Assembly: GCF_003255815.1 (NCBI RefSeq)
Contig: NC_037682.1
Span: 42,346,421-42,410,420 of the forward strand
From: Theropithecus gelada
Taxonomy: Eukaryota; Chordata; Mammalia; Primates; Cercopithecidae
DNA: 64,000 nt
Direction: 5' to 3'
Part shown: piece by piece, positions 48,673-58,640 of the stretch
Layout: each line of letters begins with the position of its first letter
Position numbering within the stretch: position 1 is the first letter of the stretch
Notes under the pieces: model-generated
Told to the model about the DNA's origin: nothing
The model's input: only the letters and a program-made list of their open reading frames with translations
Databases searched by the model: none
Position numbers and translations under genes: made by a program

Positions 48673-50501
48673 CACCGGCTCCACTTCCTCCGCGATTTCT
48701 CGGAGCCCTCTAGCTCCTCCTCAGGGACTTTCCTGGGAAGGTCTCTCCGGCGTCCAGACCCACCGCAAAGGTGTTTCGCGATCCGCGGAGCAGTTGTTGG
48801 CCTCAGGAGCATTTCCCTCCGGGCCGAATGCGCAGTGGACGATGCCCCTTCTGACCCAGCAGATCCAAGATGAAGATGATCAGTACGGCCTTGTGGCCAG
48901 CCTTGACAACGTTAGGAATCTCTCCACTATCTTCAAAGCTATTCATTTCTGAGAGCATGCCACGTGTTTCGCAACTAAAAATGGTATCAAAGTAACAGTG
49001 GAAAAATGCAAAGTGTGTGCAAGCAAATGCTTTTACTCAGGGACTTTAACTGCACTTCGGATGTGTTACCAAGGTTATGGTTACCCTTTGAGGCTGTTTC
49101 TGGAAGAAGGAGGAGTGGTAACAGTCTGCAAAATCAATACTCAGGAACCTGAGGAGACCTTGGATTCTGATTTCTGCAGCACCAATGTTATTAATAAAAT
49201 TATTCTACAGTCAGAGGGGCTCCGTGAAGCATTTTCTGAACTGGATATGACGAGTGAAGTCCTATAAATTACAATGTCTCCTGACAAGCCTTATTTCAGG
49301 TTATCTACTTTTGGAAATGCAGGAAGTTCCCACCTTGACTATCCCAAAGATTCTGATTTGATGGAAGCATTTCATTGTAATCAAACCCAAGTCAACAGAT
49401 ACAAGATTTCTTTACTGCAACCCTCTACAAAGGCATTCGTCCTATCTTGTAAGGTATCTATTCGGACAGATAACAGAGACTTCCTTTCATTACAGTATAT
49501 GATTAGAAATGAAGATGGACAAATACGTTTTGTGGAATATTACTGCTGCCCTGATGAAGAAGTTCCTGAGTCTGAGTTTTGAGTATGACAATTCACTGAT
49601 ATTTATGTGTACATTTATGACAGATGAAGTTCTTATTCTGAGTACAGTACTCTTTATAATTTCATGTTGAATTTTCTATAAGGAGGAAGAACAATGGGGA
49701 AAATAGGAGCACGGTCGTGTACCTGATAGTTACTATGTTTTCTAAATACATTTTGTAGAGGGCATGTAAATAAATGTTTTCATGTAGTCATAGATTATTC
49801 AGGACTGTCCTTTAGTTCTGTCTTTTGAACTCACAGTTATGTGAGCCAAGGTAACATTTCAAGAGTCTAAAGGCTTAAAGTTTGATGCAGCTACCTGAAA
49901 TGTTCTATTTATTTACTATTAGAAAAAGCAAAGGCATATGAGCATTGCTTATTAGTTTGAATTCTAGAGACTAGATCATAAAGTGGTGGTTCTCAAAGTG
50001 TTGTGCCCACACCAACATCAGAACGGCCTGCAAACTTGTAGCAAACTCTGGGGAGGAGGCCAGCATTCTGTATTTTAACAAGCTTCCCTCAGGAGATTCT
50101 GATGCTTAAAGGAAACTTTTTTCTTTAATAGGATTTAATTGTATTGAGATAATTGCTTTTACATGTGATTTCCTTGCAAATGTTCTGAAGTTGAGGCATC
50201 ATCAAACAAGTCTGAACAATTGTTTATGTGATTTATTTTTAAAGTAGACCTTTTAAAGAGTTCTGTGAATGGGATATAAAGCAATTTTCAGTGTTACAGG
50301 TTTTCTTCTTGTTCTCAAAACTGTTCACTGTAGTAAGTAATGGCAGTCGGTACTTATTACTTTCCATTTGCCTATGAGTTTCTTGACAAATCAAGGTGTA
50401 GAAAACCAGTTATTAAGTGATTTTGTACTTTCCTGGTAGTTGTCACTAAAATAATTTTTGTGGCATATAAATATATTTAATAAAATACAATACTAAAAAA
50501 A
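48673..50501 (+). pseudogene. RAD1P: RAD1 processed pseudogene (9-1-1 checkpoint clamp subunit)
   Basis: RAD1 is one ring subunit of the nuclear RAD9-RAD1-HUS1 DNA-damage clamp, with a usual length of 282 residues. Here the whole mRNA appears as one intronless copy. A GC-rich 5' UTR (48673-48841) leads to a start ATG at 48842 beginning M-P-L-L-T-Q-Q. The broken ORF runs to the TGA at 49580-49582, and a long 3' UTR ends in poly(A) near 50495-50501. An exact 14-bp duplication flanks it. The frame has a TGA at codon 37 (48950-48952), an extra A near 49003 and a TAA at 49265-49267. The net loss is 108 bases against an intact ORF, mostly one block removed between about 49030 and 49038. Recognisable RAD1 stretches read before, between and after these breaks. 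It is an L1-mediated retrocopy with no promoter evidence, and almost certainly cannot make a clamp subunit. A short transcript is possible. The family assignment is from my memory of RAD1 and is firm. Confidence 0.97.
49985..50107 (+). mobile_element. MER5A-type hAT relic within the RAD1 3' UTR
   Basis: 'gtggtggttctcaaagtgtt', then 'tattttaacaagcttccctc' and 'aggagattctgatgctta', match MER5A order. It lies inside the retrocopied 3' UTR. It was either carried over from the parent mRNA, or inserted later if the parent gene lacks it. Confidence 0.75.
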
Positions 50502-50569
50502 AAAAAACATCTTGAATGTAACATTAAAAAGAATTGACTTTTTCCTCACTGAATCTATTCCTCTTCCAC

Positions 50570-51245
50570 TTTTCATTAATACAGTAAATGACATCACTAT
50601 TCATCCAACAATTCAAATCCAGAAATTTAAGGAGTCATACTTGATTCTCCTTATTCCATCAGTCTCCACATGAAATCCCCTAGCAAATCCTGTTAGCAGT
50701 TTTACCTCCAAAATGCATTTTGATTTATTCATTCTTCTCTCTCTCTACCGTCACCACTCTGGCTTGTACCATTCTCATATCTCAATCAACAATTTCAATA
50801 ACATTCAGCTTCCCTTTTTCTATTCTTGTTTCTCTTCCTTCCATTCTCCCCATAGCAAGCAGTCAGAATATACTTCATAAATATAAACCAGATTTCATTA
50901 TCATGATGCTTAAAACCCTTTGTTCCATTCCCACAAAATAAACAAAACATTCACCATGAACCTGTAAGGCTCTGCATGGACTGTACCCTGTCTATCTTTT
51001 TAATAGCTAACACTCTGATGTCCCTCTCCTCAGAGAGGTCTTCCTCTTCTCAATTATTTTTTGGCATATTTCCCTGTTAAATTTCTTCAGAGCACCTCCA
51101 TCAAACTTAATTCTTTCACCTAACAATTTATTTATTCTCTGTCTCCCTGCTCCCTCAAAAATAGTTTAGAAAGGCAGAGGCCATGATTCTCTCATTCCTG
51201 CACATACTGATGCTCAATAAAAATGATATTTAACTGAATAAATAT
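50570..51245 (+). mobile_element. L2 LINE relic, long
   Basis: The L2 order is well kept: 'cacatgaaatccc' and 'agcaaatcctgttagcag', 'ctccaaaatgcat', 'ttaaaaccctttgttccatt', 'cctgtaaggctctgcatgga', 'tctcctcagagaggtcttcc', and the end 'atgctcaataaaaatgat'. The RAD1 retrocopy landed just before it. Confidence 0.85.
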
Positions 51246-51913
51246 CATTACTCAGAGGAGTATTTCCCAAAGCACATTTCATGAAATAGTAGAATGTTAA
51301 TGACACACAAAAATGATGTCATGAGCTCATTGAAATCAGTAAATATGCAGTAAATATTTTGCAAAATATTTACAGAGATTGTTCAGTAGATTTAATGTAC
51401 CAGTGTGTACTGTGAATTTTCAAGAGAGGGACATAGTGTGCTGTATTGTTATTTTTGTTGTTTTGGATTAAAGACATGTATAAACTGATCCTACAGTAAG
51501 GCAATTTGGGAGTTTGTGTATGTTTAATGTGGCTACAGTGTAAAATGAAAGAACATGTGTGGGAAATTTAGGTTGTAATTTATTACCTAGTCTATTTAGT
51601 TATTTTACCATATTTTTGTGACTATTTCTCAGTTGTATATACTTTCTTAGTATTTGCTGACTTTTTTCAGTAAATAGGCAATCATTATACACTTAACTTG
51701 AGCAACTACATCAAACTTAATTCTTTCACTCAATTATTTGTTTCTCAAAGAATTAGATTAGGACTTAATTTTTATTTAAAAAATAGTGCTTTATAAAAAT
51801 TGTTCTTTTTTAAAACAGATTGAATGAGAAAATGTGGTTTGTCAGGCCATACCTTTGCAGGTTGGTTAATTAGCACAGAGCATCTTCCAAGGTTTGTTTA
51901 AATTGCAGTAATA
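51246..51913. other. Unique or very diverged sequence
   Basis: 'agtatttcccaaagcacatt' near 51260 suggests an ancient DNA-transposon relic, not assignable by eye. Confidence 0.45.
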
Positions 51914-52232
51914 TTAGATTGGTGCAAAAGCAATTGCAGCTTTTGCCATTAAGAGTAATTATTTTTAATTCAGTCACTCAGGCCTTCCTTTCCCCTAAAT
52001 TTTTCAGTAAAAGCCTAGTCAATATATGTTTGTGTAGTATTTAAAATTTAATAAGTTAGGGCAGATTATGGTTGAAAGTTTGCAACATCTTCCTGTGTCC
52101 TCTCTTACGGACAATCAACCCATTATAAATGTGCAGATTTAGAGGCACATTTATGCCTCCCAAATGTGGAAACTACATTAAAAGTAATTACTTTTAATGG
52201 TGAAAACTGAAATTACTTTTGCACCAACCTAA
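51914..52232. mobile_element. MADE1 mariner MITE, split by an inverted-copy insert
   Basis: The left inverted repeat 'ttagattggtgcaaaagcaa' (51914-51933) and the right 'acttttgcaccaacctaa' (52215-52232) are bounded by TA on both sides (51912-51913, 52233-52234), the mariner target. A usual MADE1 is about 80 bp, but this one is 319 bp. The excess is an insert of about 207 bp (51970-52176). A 22-bp AT palindrome from the MADE1 centre occurs on both sides of the insert (51948-51969 and 52177-52198, 20/22 identical). The insert is mostly an inverted copy of 52467-52647. Confidence 0.9.
51967..52147 (+). repeat. Inverted repeat, left arm (181 bp)
   Basis: Aligned with the reverse complement of 52467-52647 over 181 positions without a gap. 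By my count 157 are identical (about 87%). The longest exact run includes 'agtcaatatatgtttgtgta'. Similarity stops sharply at both ends. Confidence 0.93.
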
Positions 52233-52466
52233 TAATTCAAAGTCTCAGGTTATCATTCAGCTGAAATATATATCTATTCATAGATAGGTAAATAAACTTA
52301 TTTTTAGTAATAAGTATTTTCATTTTAATATTTCATTCTGGTGGCTTTATAAAGAGATTACATGAACAAATTTATAAATTTTTATTCTTTCTATAACTTA
52401 ACCAATCCTGCTGGTTATGTCAATTGGTCTTTTTACTTCAGGTCATGGAAAGAATTGATATGTCTT

Positions 52467-52647
52467 TGCCTCCGAATTTGCACATGTATAATGGGCCGAT
52501 TGCCAACAAGAGAGGAAACAGGAAGAGGTTTCAAACTTTCAACCATAATCTGCCCTAATTTATTAAATTTCAAATAGTACACAAACATATATTGACTAGG
52601 CCCTTACTGAAAAGTTTAGGAGAAAGGAACGTCTGAGTGGTTGAATT
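52467..52647 (-). repeat. Inverted repeat, right arm (181 bp)
   Basis: Partner of 51967-52147 with a 319-bp spacer. It is not recognised as a named repeat, so it is probably the native locus from which the copy in MADE1 was made. It lies just upstream of the endogenous retrovirus. Confidence 0.93.
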
Positions 52648-52903
52648 CCTCAGCAATCTGTGGATGCATCATTTGAATCAGAGTGATTTATTATTCTGTT
52701 GGTGTTGCTTTTACTGGACACCTTCTCCCAAGTACCAGGGATTTGTAACCCGGGGTACCCAGATTTTTGGGTATGCACTGTAAAAAAGGACCCACTTATA
52801 ACTATTGTACCTTGAGCTCTTATTTCAAAAAAGTTCCAGGGAGAAGCTCGGCCCCAGAAAAACAAAAACTGGATCTAGAGATGCCTGAGTTGGAGATGAA
52901 TTT

Positions 52904-53214
52904 TGTTGAACCCCCCTCATTACCATACTAAAATCCCCACCCCAGGAGGAGCTTATTTGTCATTTTCCATACATGCTTCTGCATGATCAGCGACTGAGCC
53001 TGCACTGACTGTACTCCATCTCTACATAGAATGACTCAGCTAACCAACCCAATAAAAGCCATGTTTTCAATGATGTTTGGGAGCCACTGCTTTGGGAACT
53101 ATCCTCAGTGTTCTCTTTACTTGTTGCAAGTAATCAAATCCCCTAGTTAAATCCACCTTGGTCATTGGACTGTCAACCCTCAAGTGATAAAGCCCACCTA
53201 TTGTGTGAGTAACA
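52904..53214 (+). mobile_element. ERV 5' LTR (3' boundary supported, 5' boundary tentative)
   Basis: Ends 'gtgtgagtaaca', four bases before the primer binding site. It contains AATAAA at 53051-53056 with a GT-rich stretch about 20 bases further on. The tentative start is 'tgttgaacccccc'. No clear TATA box is seen. U3 may extend further upstream (52650-52903 is otherwise unassigned). Confidence 0.65.
53051..53056 (+). promoter_or_regulatory. Retroviral polyadenylation signal AATAAA
   Basis: AATAAA within 'cccaataaaagcc', followed by 'atgatgtttgggagccac'. It defines the R/U5 side of the LTR. Confidence 0.7.
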
Positions 53215-53218
53215 ATCC

Positions 53219-53236
53219 TGGTGACCCAGACGGGCT
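53219..53236 (+). other. Retroviral primer binding site, tRNA-Trp-like
   Basis: 'tggtgacccagacgggct' lies just after the LTR end. Against the 18 bases complementary to the 3' end of tRNA-Trp, as I recall it, 15 positions agree, including the first nine. tRNA-Arg types begin TGGCGA or TGGTAC and fit less well. Confidence 0.65.
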
Positions 53237-54114
53237 CAAGACCCTGGTTCTGATCCTAACTCCTCAAAGCCTCCCAGTAGGTGAAGTGGTGGGTAGCGGC
53301 AGCTCACCCAGGCTAACTTGCTCACATTGCCTGAGAGGGGCGGGTATGATACAGGAGGATCTTTCACATAATGACAAGCCCACCAGGCTGTCACTTGGGC
53401 CTACCTCAAAAGAGTATAAGTGGCCACCTGAACCTTTTTGTTCTGTGATCCTTCACTGCAGGAAGTGGACCTCACACCACTAAAAGTTGACTAAAAGTGT
53501 GAATTCTTTGGATCTAGCAATGGGATCTCTAGAGTAAGGGCAGTGTACCTCTGTTTGACTTTCTGTCTTTTTCTGGTTTGTGCCCTCAGGGATTGAAAGA
53601 AACTCCCATCACAGTAAACAGCAATCTAGACCTGGCTAGCCAACAGTGAAATGAACTGTGAGATCAATTTTTCCTGAGATAGCTTTAAGGTCATCAGAGG
53701 GGATGCATCTTCCAAAACATAAAGGGACCTGTGGAGGCTAGAAGCCCTTGACTTTGACAGCTAGACTGGGAAAACTTCAGTTCAGCTTAGGAGAGGGGGC
53801 TCACACTGATACATTCCTGACTCACTCGGGTATGTTCTCTTCAGGTAGCAACTTTTAAAAGAAGGGGAAGCCACTTTGCCTGATGCCTAGGAGGGTCACT
53901 GGGCAGCCTGATGGGATTTTTCAGGAAGCACACAGGGCTGTGCTAGGGACCCGCCAGGTCACCCTCACACATTGACTTACTTTTGTTATGTGTGTTAGAG
54001 GGGTCTGTCATTATTTGAGAGGAAAAATCAGTCATTTCACATCTGTATAGCTGCTAACTTGTTATTTAAACTCTGAGAAGCTAGGATCAAACCCTAAATA
54101 AGAACTCAAGGGTA
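53237..54114 (+). other. ERV leader, untranslated
   Basis: No coding sequence recognised between the primer site and gag. In a gammaretrovirus this region would hold the packaging signal and the 5' splice site. I cannot place either with confidence. Confidence 0.5.
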
Positions 54115-55770
54115 TGGGGAACCTGACCTCTGTATCAGAGCAAAGCTCATTAGGGTTTATTCTCTAAACACTAGAAGATTTTGGGGTATTCAGACAAAGC
54201 CTATTAGGGTACATTATCCAACACTAGAAGATTTTTGGGTATTCTCCAATAACTAAAAAGAAGACGATTTTCTTTTGTAACACAGCCTGGCCACAGTGTG
54301 TCCTAGGTAGCCAGGAACAATGGCAGAGGGACAGCTCACTTAATTACCATGTCATTCTTCAGCTGGATATTTTCCATAAGAGGCAAGACAAAATGGATGA
54401 GATATCACGTGTCCAATGTTTTATGTCCCTTTACCAGAATAGGGACCTATATATAAAGTGTGGACTTTATGCTCTCAAGGTCAGACCACCTGGATCTCCA
54501 GCTAAGCCACTGGAGAAAGTGCTGCCAATCCTAGAGAGCCTTGTGGATGAGAAAAACTCCCTTCGCCCCATGAAACCCAGGAAAGAAGAGAGTGGAGAGA
54601 GGCTGTCATTCCAACAGATTATGGGGGATGTCCCCTCCCACATAACCACCTGACTTGGCAGATAAAACCCAACTAAAATGCCAGGGACCTCCCCAACTAA
54701 TGTGTCAGGGGCTTCCTCATCCTCCTCTTGGAATCTAGCCTCCTCTTCCAGATAGCACAATCCCGGAGTGGGAGCTTTTACAAACTGGGAGGCGGGATGT
54801 TTCCCCTCAGGCAGGTTTTGGATGGGGATATGCATTTATTCCAAGTACATGTGCCTTTTACCACCTCTGACAACTGTAATTGTGAAATACATACAAAAGG
54901 CTTTCAAGCTAACCTGAGGAATTTACTTCCCTTATAGGAGGCATATTTCCCATTTACAACCTGACCTGGGCTGATGCTCAGACCTTGGTGACCACTTTTT
55001 TAACTACTGAGGAAATATCCACAGTTTTAGCTGAGGCTGGGGCAGAAGCTGGCAGGCAGTATCATAACCAACCCAATAGCCCCATCTAGTGACCAGAAGA
55101 GCAATTGGTTCCGAATGCAGAAGCCCATTGGGACCCCAATACCAGAATAGGGAGGGAGAACTTGGAAAACTACCAGAACATATTATTGAAAGGAAGGAAA
55201 GAAGTTAGCAAACCTCCTGTTAATTACAGTAAGCTTAGGGATGTTCGTCAGGGACCTGATTAGAACCCCTCAGCGTTTCTAGAATGGCTGGGAGAGTGCC
55301 TGCAGGACTATACCTCCTGGGACCCTGAGGTACAGGGAAGTCAGATGGTCCTTAGCACCTGTGTGTATCTCAGAGTGCCCCAGATATCCACAGAAATATC
55401 CAGAAATTGGCCATAGGCTCTGACATTATCCCCTCTCCAGTTAGTAGAGATGACCTTCAAAGGTTTCAATAACAGAGATGTGGTTGAAGAAGGCAGAAAG
55501 CAAGACGAAGAAACAAGCAGCTTTCTGGTAGTTGTGCCTCAGTCCATTCCAGACAACCCAGAAAGAAGGGAGCCAGCTTGGGTGACTGATCCCAAGCCCT
55601 AATGTGGGATCAGTCTTGGGCCACCGAAAAACTAGGACCTAATCAGTGTGCCTATTTCAAGTTAGTGAGACACTGGGAGAAGGACCATCCCAGCTGTCTC
55701 CAAAGAGAGAAGGCTAGGGACAAGCTCTCCTCAACCAAAGAAGACTGGCAGGACCCAGGGTCTCCCCAAC
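54115..55770 (+). pseudogene. ERV gag remnant (matrix, capsid, nucleocapsid)
   Basis: Gag builds the virus core. A likely start at 54115 reads M-G-N-L, with Gly2 as a myristoylation site. It runs into stops within 20 codons. A 54-bp tandem duplication lies right there (54141-54194 and 54195-54248). Matrix-like sequence continues to about 54650. Capsid-like sequence includes 'YNLTWADAQTL' near 54957 and the major-homology region near 55245-55330 ('FLEWLGECLQDYTSWDPE'). A degenerate zinc knuckle is at 55647-55697: the first Cys, the His and the last Cys remain, but the second Cys reads Phe. Several stops and frame changes separate the parts. No working product is possible. Confidence 0.88.
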
Positions 55771-56030
55771 TGGCTCCTCAAAATAAGATCTCTATCTCCT
55801 TAGAAGTAGGGGGAGAGCCGATTGAGTTTCTGCTCAATACGTGAGCCACATTCTCTACACTGGCTAGCAGAAAGGGTACTCAGAGTGTGTAATATTAAGG
55901 GGATGTCAGGAAAGGGAGACAGTGAGCAGTTTCTGGAGGCTCTGTGGTTCAAAGACCCTGACCCACTCTTCCCTGTATGCCCCTCAGTGGCTCATCCCCT
56001 TGCTAGGGAGGGACATACTGACAAAACTTG
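55771..56030 (+). pseudogene. ERV protease remnant
   Basis: An aspartic protease would cut Gag-Pol during maturation. The frame reads 'SLEVGGEPIEFLLNT' then a stop at 55842-55844. The catalytic Asp-Thr-Gly is thus Asn-Thr-stop, so both the Asp and the Gly positions are lost. Later protease sequence ('LIPLLGRDILTKL', near 55990) is in another frame. Confidence 0.85.
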
Positions 56031-57560
56031 AAACCATTGTCTGCCTCAACCAAGTCCACTTAGAAGTAGAGGTGCCAAGAGCTCAAAGAGCTGCCTTCCT
56101 GGCCCTTCTTCATGAAGACCTTGATCCTCCAGGAGAAACCCTAGGTGATATTCTAGCACAAGTCAACTCTGAAGTATGGTCACAGGGCCAAATAAGAAGG
56201 GTTGTCACAGCAGAACTTATTAGGATACAGTTAAAACCAAACAACCCAACACCAAGAGTAGGACAATATCCTCTAAAACCTGAAGCACTGCAGGGAATGG
56301 AGCCTGTGTTAGAGAGTCTCTTACTCCAAGGACTGATCAAGCCTCGTCACTCCCCATATAATACCCGACCCTTGCTGTTAAAAAACCAGAAACAAGAGAG
56401 ATGGTTAACAGTACTGCTCAGGACATTTACCCCGTAGAGCCTAATCCTTATATATTGCTAGCCAGTCTCTCAGGGGACAGCAAATACTTTAGCATGCCAG
56501 CTCTCAAAGATGCCTTCTTTTATGTGCCTATAAGCCATGACTCTCAGGAATTATTTGTCTTCGAATGAGAGGATCCTAAGATGTTTCAGAGAAGTATTGC
56601 TGGATGGTACTTCTCCAGACTTCAAGAACTCCCTGAACATTTTGGGGGGCCCTGAGCTGAGCTCTATGAGACTTGAAGATATAGTGGAGCATTGTCTTGC
56701 AATATGTGGATGATATCCTCATAGCCAGCTCCATTAAAGAAGATTCTGGTAAAACTATCCTTCTAGTCCTGAACTTTCTAGCAGAAAGGGACTGTAAAGT
56801 ATCAGAAAAAAGCCCAGATTTCAAAGGAGACTGTCCAGTATTTAGAGTATGTTATCCCTCAGGGCCAGTGCAAACTTCCCTATGAGCAGAAAATGCTGTT
56901 TACCACCTGGTCCCTCCTAGGAACCATACACAATTGCATGGATTCTCGGGTACAGTGCAATTCTGTTGCATCTAGACCCCAAATTTTTGGCTTATAGCTA
57001 AGCAACTTTATGACAAACTCCAAGGGCTAACAACCACCTTTTTCTTTTCTTTTTTCTTTCTTTCTTTTTTTTTTTTTTAGACAGTCTCGCTCTATCACCC
57101 AGTCTGGAGTGCAGTGGCATAATCTCACTGCAACCTCTATCTCCTGGGTTCAAGAGATTCTCCTGCCTCAGCCTCCAAGTAAGTGGGATTGTAGGCATGC
57201 ACCACCATGCCTGGTTAATTTTTATTTTAGTAGAGACAGAGTTTCACTACATTGCCCAAGCTGGTCTCAAACTCCTGGCCTCATGCAATCTGTCCACTTT
57301 GGCCTCCCAAAGTGCTGGGATTTCAGATGTGAGTCACCGTGCCTGGCCACACCCACCCTTTTGAATGGGATGGGCAATTTGATCAGGCTTTCCAGAAGCT
57401 TCAAAAGCTGTTAGTTGAGACTATGGCCCTACAGCTCCCCAACATAACTGAGCCTTTTGACATCTACATCCATGAAAGACAGAGAATAGATCTTGGAATG
57501 CTGACCCAGATGCTAGAATCCATGAAAAAAGTGCTGGACTACTTCTCTAAATAATGTGAC
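56031..57560 (+). pseudogene. ERV reverse transcriptase remnant, interrupted by an Alu
   Basis: Reverse transcriptase copies the RNA genome. A frame at 55922-56437 carries its N-terminal part ('QYPLKPEALQGMEPVLESLL'). The next part changes frame near 56400 and has stops. The first catalytic Asp region reads 'MPALKDAFF', with Ala where the Asp is expected. The polymerase box Y-V-D-D is intact at 56703-56714. The connection region resumes after the Alu ('FEWDGQFDQAFQKLQKLL', 57360 on) and stops at about 57552. Stops, frame changes and the Alu make it inactive. Confidence 0.9.
57036..57350 (-). mobile_element. AluS/J-type SINE, antisense, in ERV pol
   Basis: A T-rich start with C interruptions, then 'agacagtctcgctctatcac' and ending 'gtcaccgtgcctggcc'. 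Imperfect 'acaaccacctttt' and 'acacccaccctttt' lie on the two sides and are probably the target duplication. ERV coding sequence continues across it. Confidence 0.94.
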
Positions 57561-58640
57561 AGTGTGGTAAGAGGTTGACTACCCTTGCATAGGGCAGTGG
57601 CTGCCATTTGTATGCTTACCCAGGAAGCTGAGACGGTTACAGAGTCAAGAATTGACTATTCAGATCCTCCACCAAGTGACAAGTATACTGGAGTCTAAGG
57701 GAGTTATTGGTTAACAAGTTGCAGAATGCTGCAATATCAGGTCTTTTTTTTTTTTTTTTGAGACGGAGTCTGGCTCTGTCGCCCGGGCTGGAGTGCAGTG
57801 GCTGGACAAGCTCCGCCCCCCGGGTTTAGGCCATTCTCCTGCCTCAGCCTCCCGAGTAGCTGGGACTACAGGCGACCGCCGCCTCGCCCGGCTAGTTTTT
57901 TGTATTTTTTAGTAGAGACGGGGTTTCACCGAGTTCGCCAGGATGGTCTCGATCTCCTGACCTCGTGATCCGCCCGTCTCGGCCTCCCAAAGTGCTGGGA
58001 TTACAGGCTTGAGCCACCGCGCCCGGCCTCAGGTCTTGTTAATAGACACCTCTGACAACTGCATGTGTACATGCCAAGCCTTATCCCTGCCCTCCCAATG
58101 CCCATCATCCAGGATTCCCTAATCCATTACTGCTCCACCACCATAGAAGAACTATACTCTGGAAGAAAAGATTTGTAGAGTGAACCTCTTCCTAATTTGG
58201 AAAATGTATGTTTGTAGATGGCAGTGGCTTCAAGGAAAGAGGCAAAAGAAAGGCAGGTTAGGTGGTTGTCTCCCCATGAGAAACCATCAAAGACTAGAGC
58301 CTCCCCATAGGAACCTCTACCCACAAGGCTGAGATAATAGCATTAACTTGAGCCTTAATGTTAGGAAAGAACAAGGCCTTGACACTTTATAGATACGTGA
58401 GATATGTGTCCTCTGTTTTCCATGCCCATGGAGCAACCTGGAAGGAAAAGGGACTTCTAAATGCCAATAACAAGGAAATCCAATACAGAACTGAAATATT
58501 GTCACTGCTGTGGGCTGTGGAAATGCCCAGAATGATTGCTGTAGTCCTTTGCCAAGGTCACCAGGAGGGTCTACGAAATAATACAGGAGAACAACCTGGC
58601 AGTCACCATGGCCAAAAGGGTTGTGCTGGGTGGGGAGGGG
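57561..58640 (+). pseudogene. ERV RNase H remnant, interrupted by an AluY
   Basis: RNase H removes RNA from the RNA-DNA hybrid. The start of the domain reads 'MFVDGSGFKERGK' from 58208, with the first catalytic Asp present at 58217-58219. A later part reads 'THKAEIIALT' near 58320. At least three in-frame stops follow. The stretch before it (57561-57736, 58038-58200) is pol connection sequence in broken frames, split by the young Alu. Confidence 0.8.
57747..58028 (-). mobile_element. Young AluY (Old World monkey type), antisense, in ERV pol
   Basis: Carries 'tttaggccattctcctgcc', 'ctagttttttgtatttttt' and 'aggcttgagccaccgcgcc'. 'tcaggtctt' flanks it (57737-57745 and 58029-58037). About 14 bases are missing where the 'ggatctcagctcactgcaag' segment should be. 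Confidence 0.97.

Noticed and set aside
48673..48841. GC-rich block as a CpG island promoter of a local gene
   Set aside because: It is the 5' UTR of the RAD1 retrocopy and lies inside its target-site duplications.
53519..53536. ATG-Gly start after the primer site as the gag start
   Set aside because: It reads only five codons before a stop, and the sequence after it is not gag-like. The start at 54115 fits better.
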